A stretch of DNA of 64,000 bases from Bryobacteraceae bacterium (GTDB lineage: Bacteria; Acidobacteriota; Terriglobia; Bryobacterales; Bryobacteraceae), in assembly GCA_947458745.1 (NCBI GenBank), contig CANGYQ010000002.1, forward strand, positions 434,001 to 498,000. The letters run 5' to 3'. Positions 23,895 through 31,983 of the stretch are shown one piece after another. Both the position numbers and the translations under genes were made by a program. Positions within the stretch are counted from its first letter, which is position 1; the number at the start of each line of letters is the position of its first letter. The notes beneath the pieces were generated by a model, which was not told the DNA's origin, did not search any database, and saw nothing but the letters and a program-made list of their open reading frames with translations.

Positions 23895-25235
23895 TCAACT
23901 GAGGCGCGCACCTTGCGCGGCATATTGGGCGATCACCGCCGCCAGCCGCCGCCGAGTGCCGGCCTGATCGGTCCCCGCCAGGGGCCGCTGCTCGCCTTCA
24001 TCCTGATCCAGATCAAACATCCGGCCATCGCTATAGAGCTTGTACCGGCGGTCGCGCGCAAAGATCCGGGGCGGGATGTCATCCTGCCCCGGGCCAGGGC
24101 GCGGGTCGTACCAGCAGTAGAGCCAATCCCGCCCTTTCGCCTGGCGCCCCTGGATAGCCGGCAGAAAGCTCTGCCCATCCTGCTTGCCCATCGAACTAAG
24201 CGGCGTCGCCGTCAACGCGCCGAGGGTTGGCAGGAAATCGGTGGAATCAATCAGATCATGCGACACCTTCCCGCGCACCGCACCGCCACCCCAAGCAATC
24301 AGCGGCACACGCATCCCGGCGTTGGTAGTGTCTCGTTTTCCGCCCCGGATGACACGCTCGCCCTGGGCGTCCCGGAAGCGTGAATCGATGGTCCAGTGCG
24401 TGCCGTTATCGCCATAAAACAGTACCAGCGTGTCGTCGCGCAGCTTCAACTTGTCCAGATGATCCAGCACGCGGCCGACCGTGTAGTCGGCATACTCCAC
24501 CATGTCGCGGAAGAAGCGCGGATGGGCCTCCAGGCGGTTGCCGGTCTTCCATTCCTTGGAATGCGGCGTGGGGTTGAACGGGTCGTGCGTCAACGCCATC
24601 GGGTAGTAGGCAAAGAACGGCTTCTGCTGGTGGCGCGTGATGAAGTCGCAAAGATAATCGCAGTAAACGTCCTCGCCGTAGCGATCCTCGATCCCCTTCA
24701 GCAGCTTGCCGTTGGCCATGATGGTGGGCTTGGCGTAGCGCGATCCTTTGTCTTCGGTATGACGGGCGTGCCATAAGCACCATTCATCAAACCCGGACTG
24801 CTCCGGCGCTTGGCCCGTGCCCCGCAGTTCGGGCTTGTAGTCGGGCGGGTTGTAGCTCCAGAACTGCCACTTTCCCGCAATGGCGGTACTGTACCCGGCA
24901 TCGCGAAACAGGTGGCCAAAGGTGCGCTCGCGCGGATCCATTACGCCAAAGGCCTTCCAATTGCGAAAGTTGTACTGGCCGGTCATCAACTGCATCCGCG
25001 TGGGTGTGCAGAGCGGCTGCGCATAGGCCTGCGTGAAGCGCACGCCGGAGGCGGCCATCGCGTCCAACCGGGGCGTCTGGTAAGACATCCCGCCATTGGC
25101 CCCCAAACACTCATAGCCCAGATCGTCGGCCAGAATCAGCACAATGTTCTTGCGGCGCCCCGCTGCCTCTACCAGCGGTGCGGTGGCGGGCATCGAGAGC
25201 GCAGGTGCTAAACGGAGAAAGTCCCGACGGTTCAT
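23895..25235 (-). CDS. Tat-exported sulfatase
   Basis: A 446-residue type I sulfatase. The N-terminus (MNRRDFLRLAPALSMPATA) is a Tat signal peptide. Metal ligands lie in ILADDLGYE (Asp37-Asp38), and the formylglycine site is CTPTR with Cys76, matching CxPxR; FYGDNGTHW carries further metal ligands. A formylglycine-generating enzyme (SUMF1-like) must act before or during export; none is in the window. The likely substrates are sulfated polysaccharides or related esters, consistent with a plant- or algal-polymer-degrading lifestyle. It lies 18 bases downstream of kdsB on the same strand. Confidence 0.9.
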   Translation of the reverse strand: MNRRDFLRLAPALSMPATAPLVEAAGRRKNIVLILADDLGYECLGANGGMSYQTPRLDAMAASGVRFTQAYAQPLCTPTRMQLMTGQYNFRNWKAFGVMDPRERTFGHLFRDAGYSTAIAGKWQFWSYNPPDYKPELRGTGQAPEQSGFDEWCLWHARHTEDKGSRYAKPTIMANGKLLKGIEDRYGEDVYCDYLCDFITRHQQKPFFAYYPMALTHDPFNPTPHSKEWKTGNRLEAHPRFFRDMVEYADYTVGRVLDHLDKLKLRDDTLVLFYGDNGTHWTIDSRFRDAQGERVIRGGKRDTTNAGMRVPLIAWGGGAVRGKVSHDLIDSTDFLPTLGALTATPLSSMGKQDGQSFLPAIQGRQAKGRDWLYCWYDPRPGPGQDDIPPRIFARDRRYKLYSDGRMFDLDQDEGEQRPLAGTDQAGTRRRLAAVIAQYAAQGARLS

Positions 25236-25253
25236 AGCCGCATTCTATTCTGA

Positions 25254-25985
25254 TCAGCCGGCCAGCAAGCGGCGCACTTGTTCGAGATCCGCCGGCGTGT
25301 CCACGGCCACGCTGTGCCGCCCGCACTCGGTTTCCACCACATAAATGCGAATGCCATTCTCCAGTGCCCGCAACTGCTCCAGACTTTCGGTCTCTTCCAG
25401 CGGCGTCGGCGTCAACTGCGACAATCGCCCCAGGCACTCCCGCGAATAGGCATAGAGCCCAATATGCTCAAACACGCGCGAGCGGGGAGTCTGGTTCCGC
25501 CGGTAGGGCACCAGGGAGCGTGAAAAGTAGAGTGCCCAGCCTTTCAGGTCGGTCACCACTTTCACCACGCCCGGGTCGGCCCATACGGCCTCATCCCGAG
25601 TCTCGCGCTTCAAGGTCACCAAACCGGCCCCCACGCCCTGCCGGAATGGCGCGACGATCTCTTCAATCATCTGCGGGTCCAGCATCGGCTCATCACCCTG
25701 CACGTTGACGATCACATCCGCCTCGCACGAACGCGCCACTTCAGCCACCCGGTCAGTCCCGGAACGGTGAGCCGTGCTGGTCATCATCGCTTCGCCGCCA
25801 AAGCCACGCACCGCGTCAAAGATGCGCTGGTCATCGGTGGCCACCACCACGCGATCGAGACACCGCGCCTGTCGGGCCCGCTCATAGACATGCTGAATCA
25901 TCGGCTGGCCATGGATGTCGGCCAGCGGCTTGCCTTCCAAACGCGACGACTGATAGCGCGCCGGAATGACGCCCAATACTTGCAT
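25254..25985 (-). CDS. kdsB: 3-deoxy-manno-octulosonate cytidylyltransferase
   Basis: A 243-residue CMP-Kdo synthetase that activates Kdo for transfer to lipid A in LPS assembly. It has the nucleotidyltransferase start GVIPARYQSSRLEGKPLADI, then VVVATDDQRIF, TSTAHRSGTDR and VNVQGDEPML, all typical of KdsB. Length matches the family. It confirms, with lpxC, that the organism makes Kdo-containing lipopolysaccharide. It starts at an ATG on the minus strand; 57 bases separate it from the metallophosphoesterase, which reads the same way and could be cotranscribed. Confidence 0.94.
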   Translation of the reverse strand: MQVLGVIPARYQSSRLEGKPLADIHGQPMIQHVYERARQARCLDRVVVATDDQRIFDAVRGFGGEAMMTSTAHRSGTDRVAEVARSCEADVIVNVQGDEPMLDPQMIEEIVAPFRQGVGAGLVTLKRETRDEAVWADPGVVKVVTDLKGWALYFSRSLVPYRRNQTPRSRVFEHIGLYAYSRECLGRLSQLTPTPLEETESLEQLRALENGIRIYVVETECGRHSVAVDTPADLEQVRRLLAG

Positions 25986-26042
25986 CCTTCTAGTGTCGCG
26001 CCGCCGCGCGGGCCGCGCTACGTCAGTCGCGCGATAGCCATG

Positions 26043-26906
26043 CTAGGCCTTCCAGCCGTACGTCTTGTACTCCCACTCCACTTGATCGCCCTTCACGGTC
26101 AAGACGCCAAAGCCTTCCGGATGCCCGTCGCGCAGGCCCTTCCACCAGTTGCCGCTGACCGCTCCGGAGGTGATGAACTGACAACCCTTGTAGGTAACGT
26201 TCTCCCGGATGTGAGAATGCCCCTGCAGCACCGCCTTCAGGTTGTGCTTCGCGAACAGACCCAATACTTCGACCGAGTTGAAGACCTCCCAGGAGCCGGG
26301 CCCTTCATGATTGCCGATCAAGGAAGCCGCCGCCGTGGCCAAGCCAATATGCGTCACCACCACAATGGGCGTGCGCGGGGCCACCTTGGCCAGATCGGAC
26401 TTCAACCAGTCCACCTGCGCCGCGTCGATCTCGCCAAAGAACTTGCGGCCGACAGCGCCGATCGAATCAAGCAGGATGAAGTGCCAGCCCTTGTGGTCAA
26501 TGCTGCGGTAGCGGGGCCCGATGCGGTCCTCAAACATCTTCTTGCCGTACATCGGATCTCTGGGCGACACCGCACTGGTGGGGTGCAGGCCGTAGACATC
26601 ATGGTTGCCCGGCACCTCGTACACCGGGGCCTGCAAGCCTTTCTTGGCCGCCACATACATGTCGAGCAACTGCTTGGTGCGGGCCGGCGTGGACGCATCA
26701 ATGTCCATGACCAGATCCCCACCGCCCAGGATCAGCTCCGGCTTCTCCGCGTTGATCGCGGCAAACGCCTGCTCCGTGCCCGCCTGCGCGCGCAGCTCCG
26801 GCTGAATGTGAGTATCGGTGAAGTGGACAAAACGAAAGCTGGAGACTTGGGAGGCCTGGGCCGCCAAGGCCGCTGCGGGAAGAGAGACAAAGGTTCGCCG
26901 GTTCAT
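26043..26906 (-). CDS. Tat-exported metallophosphoesterase
   Basis: A 287-residue calcineurin-like phosphoesterase with a Tat-type N-terminus (MNRRTFVSLPAAALAAQA). The two-metal motifs are in order: FTDTHIQ (Asp31, His33), LGGGDLVMD, PGNHDVYG, VTHIG and QGHSHIREN. Substrates of this exported branch range from phosphodiesters to sugar phosphates; none can be named here. It is divergent from the HAD phosphatase gene (77-base gap) and upstream of kdsB and the sulfatase on the same strand. Confidence 0.88.
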   Translation of the reverse strand: MNRRTFVSLPAAALAAQASQVSSFRFVHFTDTHIQPELRAQAGTEQAFAAINAEKPELILGGGDLVMDIDASTPARTKQLLDMYVAAKKGLQAPVYEVPGNHDVYGLHPTSAVSPRDPMYGKKMFEDRIGPRYRSIDHKGWHFILLDSIGAVGRKFFGEIDAAQVDWLKSDLAKVAPRTPIVVVTHIGLATAAASLIGNHEGPGSWEVFNSVEVLGLFAKHNLKAVLQGHSHIRENVTYKGCQFITSGAVSGNWWKGLRDGHPEGFGVLTVKGDQVEWEYKTYGWKA

Positions 26907-26983
26907 CCTCTTGACACTACTATGCGTTCGTCACAGGCAGATGACAGCCCCACCGGGCGCGACCTCCCCGATAATGGAGAGAC

Positions 26984-27592
26984 ATGCTGAAGTGCATCAT
27001 TTTCGACTTGGGCCGTGTCATCGTCCCGTTTGATTTCGGCCGTGGCTACCAGCAGATCTCGGCCCTGAATGGCTTAACGGTGGATGAGATCCGCTCCCGC
27101 ATCGCGCAGGACGACCTGGTGATCCGCTATGAATCCGGCCAGATCCCCAGCGCCGACTTCGTGGCCGAACTGGGCCGCCGCCTGGACTTCAACCTCTCGG
27201 TGGAGGAGTTCACCGGCATGTGGTCGGCGATCTTTGAACCCTACACACTGATCCCGGCAAGTCTGCCGGAAACGCTGCGGGCCAATGGCTACCGGGTCCT
27301 GCTGCTGTCCAACACCAACGACATGCACTTCAACTGGATCCGGCCGCGTTACCCGATCCTCGACCACTTCGACGGCTATGTCCTCAGCCACGAAGTGGGC
27401 GCGCTGAAGCCGTCGCCCACCATCTACGCCGCCGCCATCGAACAATCGGGCGTGGAACCGCACGAATGCTTCTTCACCGACGACATCGCCGCTTACATCG
27501 AAGGAGCCAAGCAAGCTGGGATGGATGGCGTCCAGTTTGAGAGTCACGACCAAATCCTAGAGGCCCTGCGCTCCCGCGGCGTGCGGGTGTAA
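26984..27592 (+). CDS. HAD-superfamily phosphatase, YihX-like
   Basis: A 202-residue HAD subfamily IA protein. Motif I reads FDLGRVIVPFD with Asp8 as the probable nucleophile; the +2 Asp of the classical DxD is Gly, as in E. coli YihX. Motif II is LLLSNTND, motif III has the Lys in GALKPSPTIY, and motif IV is FTDDIAAYIEGA. YihX dephosphorylates alpha-D-glucose 1-phosphate and other sugar phosphates. A GGAGA site lies just before the ATG. It is a single gene, followed by the palindromic repeat copy at 27625-27739. Confidence 0.87.
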   Translation: MLKCIIFDLGRVIVPFDFGRGYQQISALNGLTVDEIRSRIAQDDLVIRYESGQIPSADFVAELGRRLDFNLSVEEFTGMWSAIFEPYTLIPASLPETLRANGYRVLLLSNTNDMHFNWIRPRYPILDHFDGYVLSHEVGALKPSPTIYAAAIEQSGVEPHECFFTDDIAAYIEGAKQAGMDGVQFESHDQILEALRSRGVRV

Positions 27593-27624
27593 GCACAGGG
27601 CCTCTTGGATGTTGAACAAGTTAG

Positions 27625-27739
27625 GTTGACCGCCTGATTTGTTGGCTGGGGTTTGGAGGCTACGCTCAACGTAGCCCCATGCGTCAGCTTGGGGCTTCTT
27701 CGCTAACCCCGCACAAGCCCCAAGCTGACGCATGGGGCT
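27625..27739. repeat. Palindromic interspersed repeat, copy 1
   Basis: About 115 bases between convergent genes. It begins with GTTGACCGCCTGATTTGTTG (27625 onward). It also contains a perfect 24-base inverted repeat: arm 1 at 27673-27696 starts AGCCCCATGCGTCAGC and is itself bounded by AGCCCC/GGGGCT; arm 2 at 27716-27739 is its exact reverse complement; the loop is 19 bases. The outer sequence and arm 1 recur at 52723-52818. The right-hand terminal repeat seen there is missing here, so this copy is rearranged or decayed. It could be a MITE-like or REP-like element and may also act as a bidirectional terminator. Confidence 0.75.
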
Positions 27740-27764
27740 AGACATCCCGCCAAAGAACTGGCGG

Positions 27765-28688
27765 CTAGGCGGCGCGGCGGCGAGCCCATGCAGCCAGGCC
27801 CAAGCCCGCACCCAACAGCAGCGCGGTAGCGGGCTCCGGCACCTGTGCCAACGCGGCCTGACCCAGCAGTTGCTGGACACGGGCCGTCGGGTGCAGGTCG
27901 TCAAAGAAGATGGACGTCGCGCAAGTGTCCGGGAAGCTGCCGATACAGGGCGTCGTCAGATTCGTGAAGCCATACTTCTTGCTGCCGTTGTTGTTGGTGT
28001 CGTCGTAGATGGCCGCGGCCAGACCGGCGAAGTCGACCTTGTAGAGGCGGGCTCCGGCACTGCTGCCCGGAAGACCACCGATCACATCGTTAAATCCCTT
28101 CGTAGCGATGCCCGCTTCGACGCTCTTACCCAAAGCCATCACGTCCGGGGCCAAGCCCACATCGGGCAGGGTCATAAACATAAAGTTACGAGCCCCCCCA
28201 AAATAGAGACCGAGAGCGATGTTCAGCAGATTGGACGCCGCAGCTTTCCCGGTCCCATAGAGAGCAAAGGGATCACTGGTGACACCCGCCGCCAAGCGGA
28301 TATCGTTGCCGCCGCCCGTCAGAACATAAAGAGCATTGGGGTCATAAACGTTACCCACCGTCACCCCATAAAAGGAGGCCTGAGCGAGAACGCCCGTATT
28401 GGGCACCGCGCCATCAATGCCGGTCGTCGCGCCTCCAATCGCAAAATTCGTACCGCCCCCGAGAAAGGGCACCACCGGCAAACCCAAGCCCGCTCCCAAG
28501 TACTGAAGCCAGTTCGGACCGTTCGAGAAAACGCCCGGATAAAACGGCGGGCTCGGCGGCGTCGTCCCGCCCGTGCCGATGTAGGCATTGCCGGTGTCGG
28601 CCAAGCTGTCGCCAAAAGCAATAATGCTGGTGAACTGGCCGGCAAAAGCCGTTGTCCCCAACAGCGAAATAATAATGAGTGTTTTCAA
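27765..28688 (-). CDS. GDSL/SGNH esterase with PEP-CTERM sorting signal
   Basis: A 307-residue exported hydrolase. The start is a TTG at 28688 with a strong GGAGG site 9 bases upstream, in a 4-base overlap with msrB. After a short signal peptide (LIIISLLGTTAFA) come the SGNH blocks: FGDSLADTGN (nucleophile Ser), a Gly block, GGGNDIR (Asn) and FFDDLHPTARVQ (Asp/His). The C-terminus VPEPATALLLGAGLGLAAWARRRAA is a PEP-CTERM signal. Closest in layout are secreted phospholipase/lecithinase-like GDSL enzymes. It is the last of four overlapping genes with msrB, a YdcF-like protein and a PH-like membrane protein. Confidence 0.9.
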   Translation of the reverse strand: MKTLIIISLLGTTAFAGQFTSIIAFGDSLADTGNAYIGTGGTTPPSPPFYPGVFSNGPNWLQYLGAGLGLPVVPFLGGGTNFAIGGATTGIDGAVPNTGVLAQASFYGVTVGNVYDPNALYVLTGGGNDIRLAAGVTSDPFALYGTGKAAASNLLNIALGLYFGGARNFMFMTLPDVGLAPDVMALGKSVEAGIATKGFNDVIGGLPGSSAGARLYKVDFAGLAAAIYDDTNNNGSKKYGFTNLTTPCIGSFPDTCATSIFFDDLHPTARVQQLLGQAALAQVPEPATALLLGAGLGLAAWARRRAA

Positions 28689-29188
28689 GATTGAGATCCT
28701 CCGTGTGGGACAAAACGCAATGCAGTCCCATTGATACAGTAACGCAATCCCGTGGGCGGAGGCCCGTCGTCAAACACGTGTCCTAGATGGCCCCCGCAGC
28801 GGTGACACAGCACTTCCGTGCGGGTGATACCCATGCTGGAATCAGCCTCGGACTCCACCGCCGGAGCGGGCAGCGGCTCCCAGAAGCTGGGCCATCCGGT
28901 GCCCGAATCGAACTTGGCCGCCGAAGAGAAAAGCGGCAGCTGACATCCGGCACAGTTGTACTGCCCGGCTCGCTTTTCGGAATTCAGCGGATGGCTAAAC
29001 GCGGGTTCCGTGCCCTTCTCGCGCAACACGGCGTACTCGGCATAGCTCAACAGTTCGCGCCATTGGGCCTCGGTCAAGCGGCCCGTGCCGGACTGCTCCA
29101 CGGCCTTCGAGCGCTGCTCGACAGGCGCGCCGCGAAAGCCACAGCCGGTCAGGGCGACCGCCGCGGTCAGCCAGTTCCGGCGGGTCAT
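28685..29188 (-). CDS. msrB: Peptide-methionine (R)-S-oxide reductase MsrB, exported lipoprotein form
   Basis: A 167-residue MsrB. I start it at the ATG at 29188, which overlaps the upstream stop (ATGA) and yields MTRRNWLTAAVALTGC, a Tat-like or lipoprotein signal with a probable lipidated Cys. Zinc cysteines are in CAGCQ and CHRCGG; the catalytic Cys is in GLRYCINGTALRF; TGWPSF is a substrate-loop motif. It reduces methionine-R-sulfoxide in proteins. The exported location suggests repair of oxidised envelope proteins. It is tightly coupled both up- and downstream. Confidence 0.9.
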   Translation of the reverse strand: MTRRNWLTAAVALTGCGFRGAPVEQRSKAVEQSGTGRLTEAQWRELLSYAEYAVLREKGTEPAFSHPLNSEKRAGQYNCAGCQLPLFSSAAKFDSGTGWPSFWEPLPAPAVESEADSSMGITRTEVLCHRCGGHLGHVFDDGPPPTGLRYCINGTALRFVPHGGSQS

Positions 29189-29766
29189 ATGCCCACCAGG
29201 CTCGTCAGCGTCTTCACCCACTCAAAGAAGAAGACCTTGGCGCTCTCCCGGGAGTGCCACCAGCGTTCCGGCAGAAACCGGTCGTGCGGGGCGGCCACAA
29301 CGGTCAGGGAGATCCCCGGCACGACCTTCCGGAACAGCCCGCCCGCGCGGCGCGTGTGGAAATTGCTGGTCACCAAAAGATAGGAGTGCACGCCTCTTTC
29401 AGCCAGCACGCGGCCAAAATATTCCGCCTCCTGCTTGGTATTGTCCAGGTCGTGCGAGAAGCCCTCCATCCGCTCCACCGGACAGCCCTGGCGAGCCGCC
29501 CAGCGAATCGCAAACCCGTCCTCGTGCTCGCCAAACAGAACAATGGGGCCGCTCACCCAGACCTTGGGCACCAGACCTTGCCGCAGCAGTTCACAGCCCA
29601 GCAGAATACGGCGGCCGCCATAATCGCCACCCAGTACGATCGCCACATCCGCCTTCTGCGGCGGTTGGGCCTGCACCAGGAAGCTGCCCGCTTGAGAAAG
29701 CAGCCCCAAGGCCAACAAAGGAAGAATCAGGAAGAGAGAACCCGCAAGCTGGCGGCGGCGGGACAA
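29185..29766 (-). CDS. YdcF/SanA-like (DUF218) membrane-anchored protein
   Basis: A 193-residue protein with one N-terminal membrane helix (LFLILPLLALGLLSQAG) followed by the DUF218 fold. ADVAIVLGGDYGGRR, LGCELLRQGLVPKVWVSGP and EAEYFGRVLAERGVHSYLLVTSNFHTRRAG give the characteristic V-x-x-x-x-H-x-R-R region. E. coli relatives (ElyC, SanA, YdcF) affect envelope integrity and vancomycin resistance; their chemistry is unsettled. The start is a TTG at 29766, 3 bases after the upstream stop. It belongs to an envelope-directed gene set with msrB and the GDSL esterase. Confidence 0.8.
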   Translation of the reverse strand: MSRRRQLAGSLFLILPLLALGLLSQAGSFLVQAQPPQKADVAIVLGGDYGGRRILLGCELLRQGLVPKVWVSGPIVLFGEHEDGFAIRWAARQGCPVERMEGFSHDLDNTKQEAEYFGRVLAERGVHSYLLVTSNFHTRRAGGLFRKVVPGISLTVVAAPHDRFLPERWWHSRESAKVFFFEWVKTLTSLVGI

Positions 29767-29769
29767 GGA

Positions 29770-30303
29770 CTATTTCTCGTCGGTGGAGTGAGGCTCCAAA
29801 TGCCCCACCGTCTTCAGCCGTTGGAAGAGACGTTCCACTTCCGCCTCGTCATCAGCGTTCAGCAGCGGACCCCGGATCGGTTCGCCCGCCGCTACGGGAG
29901 CAGCTAGCACCGGGTAGCCCAGATCACTCTGGCGGGCCAAGCGGTCTGCCATATCCTCCATCAGAAGACGGGAAGAATCGAGCGCCCCTGGATAGATCAC
30001 CAATTCTCGTGAACCATCGCGTAGCATCATCCAGATCACCAGCGGGGATACCCAGCCCGTGCGCCGGATTTCCATCACGTCCGACCAAAGGATCTGCTTG
30101 TCACCCACGGAGAGGGAATGGTTGCGGACTTCAATTGCCGGCCGGAAGGCCAAAAAAAAGTTCAGCCCGGCCAGTGCGAAGAAAACGCTCGCCGGAACCG
30201 CGGCAGAAACCCAACGCGTCGCCATCCAGCCCGCCAGTGTCCCCAACACCAATGCCACCGCGCCTAAGGCCAGATAGTTGCGTGATGGCTCGTAACGGGT
30301 CAT
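29770..30303 (-). CDS. Membrane protein with PH-like domain, unknown function
   Basis: A 177-residue protein. It has two hydrophobic segments near the N-terminus (YLALGAVALVLGTLAGWMA and a segment around VPASVFFALAGLNFFLAF). A soluble part follows (EVRNHSLSVGDKQILWSDVMEIRR), which has the look of bacterial PH-like domains that follow two membrane helices. The C-terminal 45 residues are acidic. No enzymatic motif is present. It is first of the four-gene minus-strand unit and only 3 bases from the YdcF-like gene. Confidence 0.65.
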   Translation of the reverse strand: MTRYEPSRNYLALGAVALVLGTLAGWMATRWVSAAVPASVFFALAGLNFFLAFRPAIEVRNHSLSVGDKQILWSDVMEIRRTGWVSPLVIWMMLRDGSRELVIYPGALDSSRLLMEDMADRLARQSDLGYPVLAAPVAAGEPIRGPLLNADDEAEVERLFQRLKTVGHLEPHSTDEK

Positions 30304-30360
30304 GTTGCGATTCGAAAACTTCTCCGCTCTTCTCCAGACTATCGAGATTCGCGGAAACCG

Positions 30361-30900
30361 TCAATTTGAAGTGGGGCGCCCGGCTCGCATCATGTTCACT
30401 CCTAGGCGAATATAGTCCAAACCACTGATGACGGTTCCGGCCAGCATCACCATCGTGGCCCACGGACGCGCCGGTGTCGCCCACGGTTCCAGCAGGATCA
30501 GCACCCAGGCCATCTGGATCGCCGTCGACCATTTACCCAGCCAGCTGGGCGGAAAATCGGTGCGCCCGCGCAGGGCCCGGATCAGCAGTGCACCACTGAC
30601 GATCAAGATATCCCGTGCCACCACCGCCAACCCCGCTGCTTCCCCGCGCACCAGCCAAAACGTCAGCGACAGAACATCCAGCATGAATTTGTCCGCCAGC
30701 GGGTCAATGATCGCACCCAGTTTGGAAGCCACGCCCAACCGGCGCGCCAAACCGCCATCCAGGAAATCCGTCAATCCGGCTAGCCAGCACAGCCAGAAAG
30801 CCACAGAATCCTGGCCAGCCAGAATCGCCCGGACCGCAAAAGGGGTCAGCACGACCCGGATGATGGAAATGAGGTTGGGCAGCTGTTGGCGGAGCAACAA
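30361..30900 (-). CDS. pgsA: CDP-alcohol phosphatidyltransferase (PgsA-like)
   Basis: A 179-residue inner-membrane enzyme with the full CDP-alcohol phosphotransferase motif DG-x2-AR-x8-G-x3-D-x3-D, seen as DGGLARRLGVASKLGAIID followed by PLAD. The early segment PNLISIIRVVLTPF is typical of PgsA, which makes phosphatidylglycerophosphate from CDP-diacylglycerol and glycerol 3-phosphate. A cardiolipin-synthase-like or other CDP-alcohol enzyme of the same fold cannot be ruled out. The start is TTG at 30900 (a second TTG follows at once), 4 bases after the lpxC stop, so the two are probably one transcript. Confidence 0.82.
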   Translation of the reverse strand: MLLRQQLPNLISIIRVVLTPFAVRAILAGQDSVAFWLCWLAGLTDFLDGGLARRLGVASKLGAIIDPLADKFMLDVLSLTFWLVRGEAAGLAVVARDILIVSGALLIRALRGRTDFPPSWLGKWSTAIQMAWVLILLEPWATPARPWATMVMLAGTVISGLDYIRLGVNMMRAGRPTSN

Positions 30901-30904
30901 ACCG

Positions 30905-31852
30905 CTAGCTTACCAGGGCGTGCACGACACGCGTCGCCAATTGATCAAAGCTGATCACTTCATACAGCGATGCATCCGACATGATCTTGGCCACCAGCGC
31001 TACATGCATCGCATGGCCCGCCCGCTCCGCAATCACGTTGCCCAATAATGGACGCCCGATCAGCGCCAGGTCGCCAATTAGGTCCAGGGCTTTGTGGCGG
31101 CAACATTCGTCACTGAACCGCAGCCCACCCGGGTTCATCACGCTATCGTCGGTGAAGCAGACCGCGCTATCAAGCGTCGCCCCGCGGATCAGCCCCATGT
31201 CGCGCATCTGGTCCAGTTCCTTGGCAAACCCAAACGTCCGGGCTGGCGCAATCTGGGTGGCATATAGCCCCGGCGTCACTTCCATTTCCAGCGACTGCCG
31301 CCCCACCATCGGGTGCGGAAAGTAGACATCGCAGTTCAACAGAAACCGGTCGCAGGGCAGAATCGTAATCCGCTTGCCATTGCCTTCCACCGTCACCGGG
31401 CGCTTCACTTTCAGATAACGCCGACGCCGCCGGTAGTGGCGGATGCCCGCCTGCTCAATCAGCCGGACAAACTCCTGGCCGCTGCCGTCCAGAATCGGCA
31501 CTTCCAGGTTGTCGATCTCGATAAAGGCATTGTCGATACCCATCGAATAAAAGACACTCAGCAGATGCTCGGTGGTGGAAATCAGCACGCCCTGGCGCAT
31601 CAGGCTGGTGGCGTAGCTGACCTTTTCAACGTATCGCCAAGTGGCAGGAATCTGGAAATTATCCAGATCGGTCCGGACAAAGACAATGCCCGTAGCGGGA
31701 GGCGCGGGCAGGATCCGAATGGAAACCGGTGCTCCGCTATGCAGGCCGACGCCGTTTTTCAGCTCCACCGGGCGCTGGATAGTGGTCTCGAACCGGAGAA
31801 TCCGGTCCTGAGGCCAAGCGGTGACTGGAGGGAGGGTGCTCAACTGAAACAT
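30905..31852 (-). CDS. lpxC: UDP-3-O-acyl-N-acetylglucosamine deacetylase LpxC
   Basis: A 315-residue zinc deacetylase that commits UDP-acyl-GlcNAc to lipid A. It shows RPVELKNGVGLHSG, TTEHLLSVF (zinc His), FIEIDNLEVPILDGSG, RTFGFAKE and FSDECCRHKALDLIGDLALIG (zinc His and Asp). I use the ATG at 31852, because a frame reaching 31924 would overlap the promoter region and adds a non-homologous leader. It reads divergently from polA and appears to lead a transcript with the pgsA-like gene. The protein starts about 20 residues before the usual LpxC N-terminus. Confidence 0.93.
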   Translation of the reverse strand: MFQLSTLPPVTAWPQDRILRFETTIQRPVELKNGVGLHSGAPVSIRILPAPPATGIVFVRTDLDNFQIPATWRYVEKVSYATSLMRQGVLISTTEHLLSVFYSMGIDNAFIEIDNLEVPILDGSGQEFVRLIEQAGIRHYRRRRRYLKVKRPVTVEGNGKRITILPCDRFLLNCDVYFPHPMVGRQSLEMEVTPGLYATQIAPARTFGFAKELDQMRDMGLIRGATLDSAVCFTDDSVMNPGGLRFSDECCRHKALDLIGDLALIGRPLLGNVIAERAGHAMHVALVAKIMSDASLYEVISFDQLATRVVHALVS

Positions 31853-31880
31853 GAGTCTACCAGGATTGACGAGGCCACGC

Positions 31881-31908
31881 AAAATAAAGATACAAAAAGA
31901 CTTGTAAA
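31881..31908 (-). promoter_or_regulatory. Candidate sigma-70 type promoter for lpxC
   Basis: On the minus strand TTTACA (31908-31903) is followed after 16 bases by TATTTT (31886-31881), inside an unusually AT-rich stretch between lpxC and polA. Initiation would fall near 31874, about 20 bases before the lpxC ATG. It matches the consensus only partly. Confidence 0.4.
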
Positions 31909-31983
31909 TCTTCTGCTGTGTCATTTACGCAACATAGCCAACACCCGACTGTGGCCCAAACGCTGCGGGGGTATCATGGCAGG

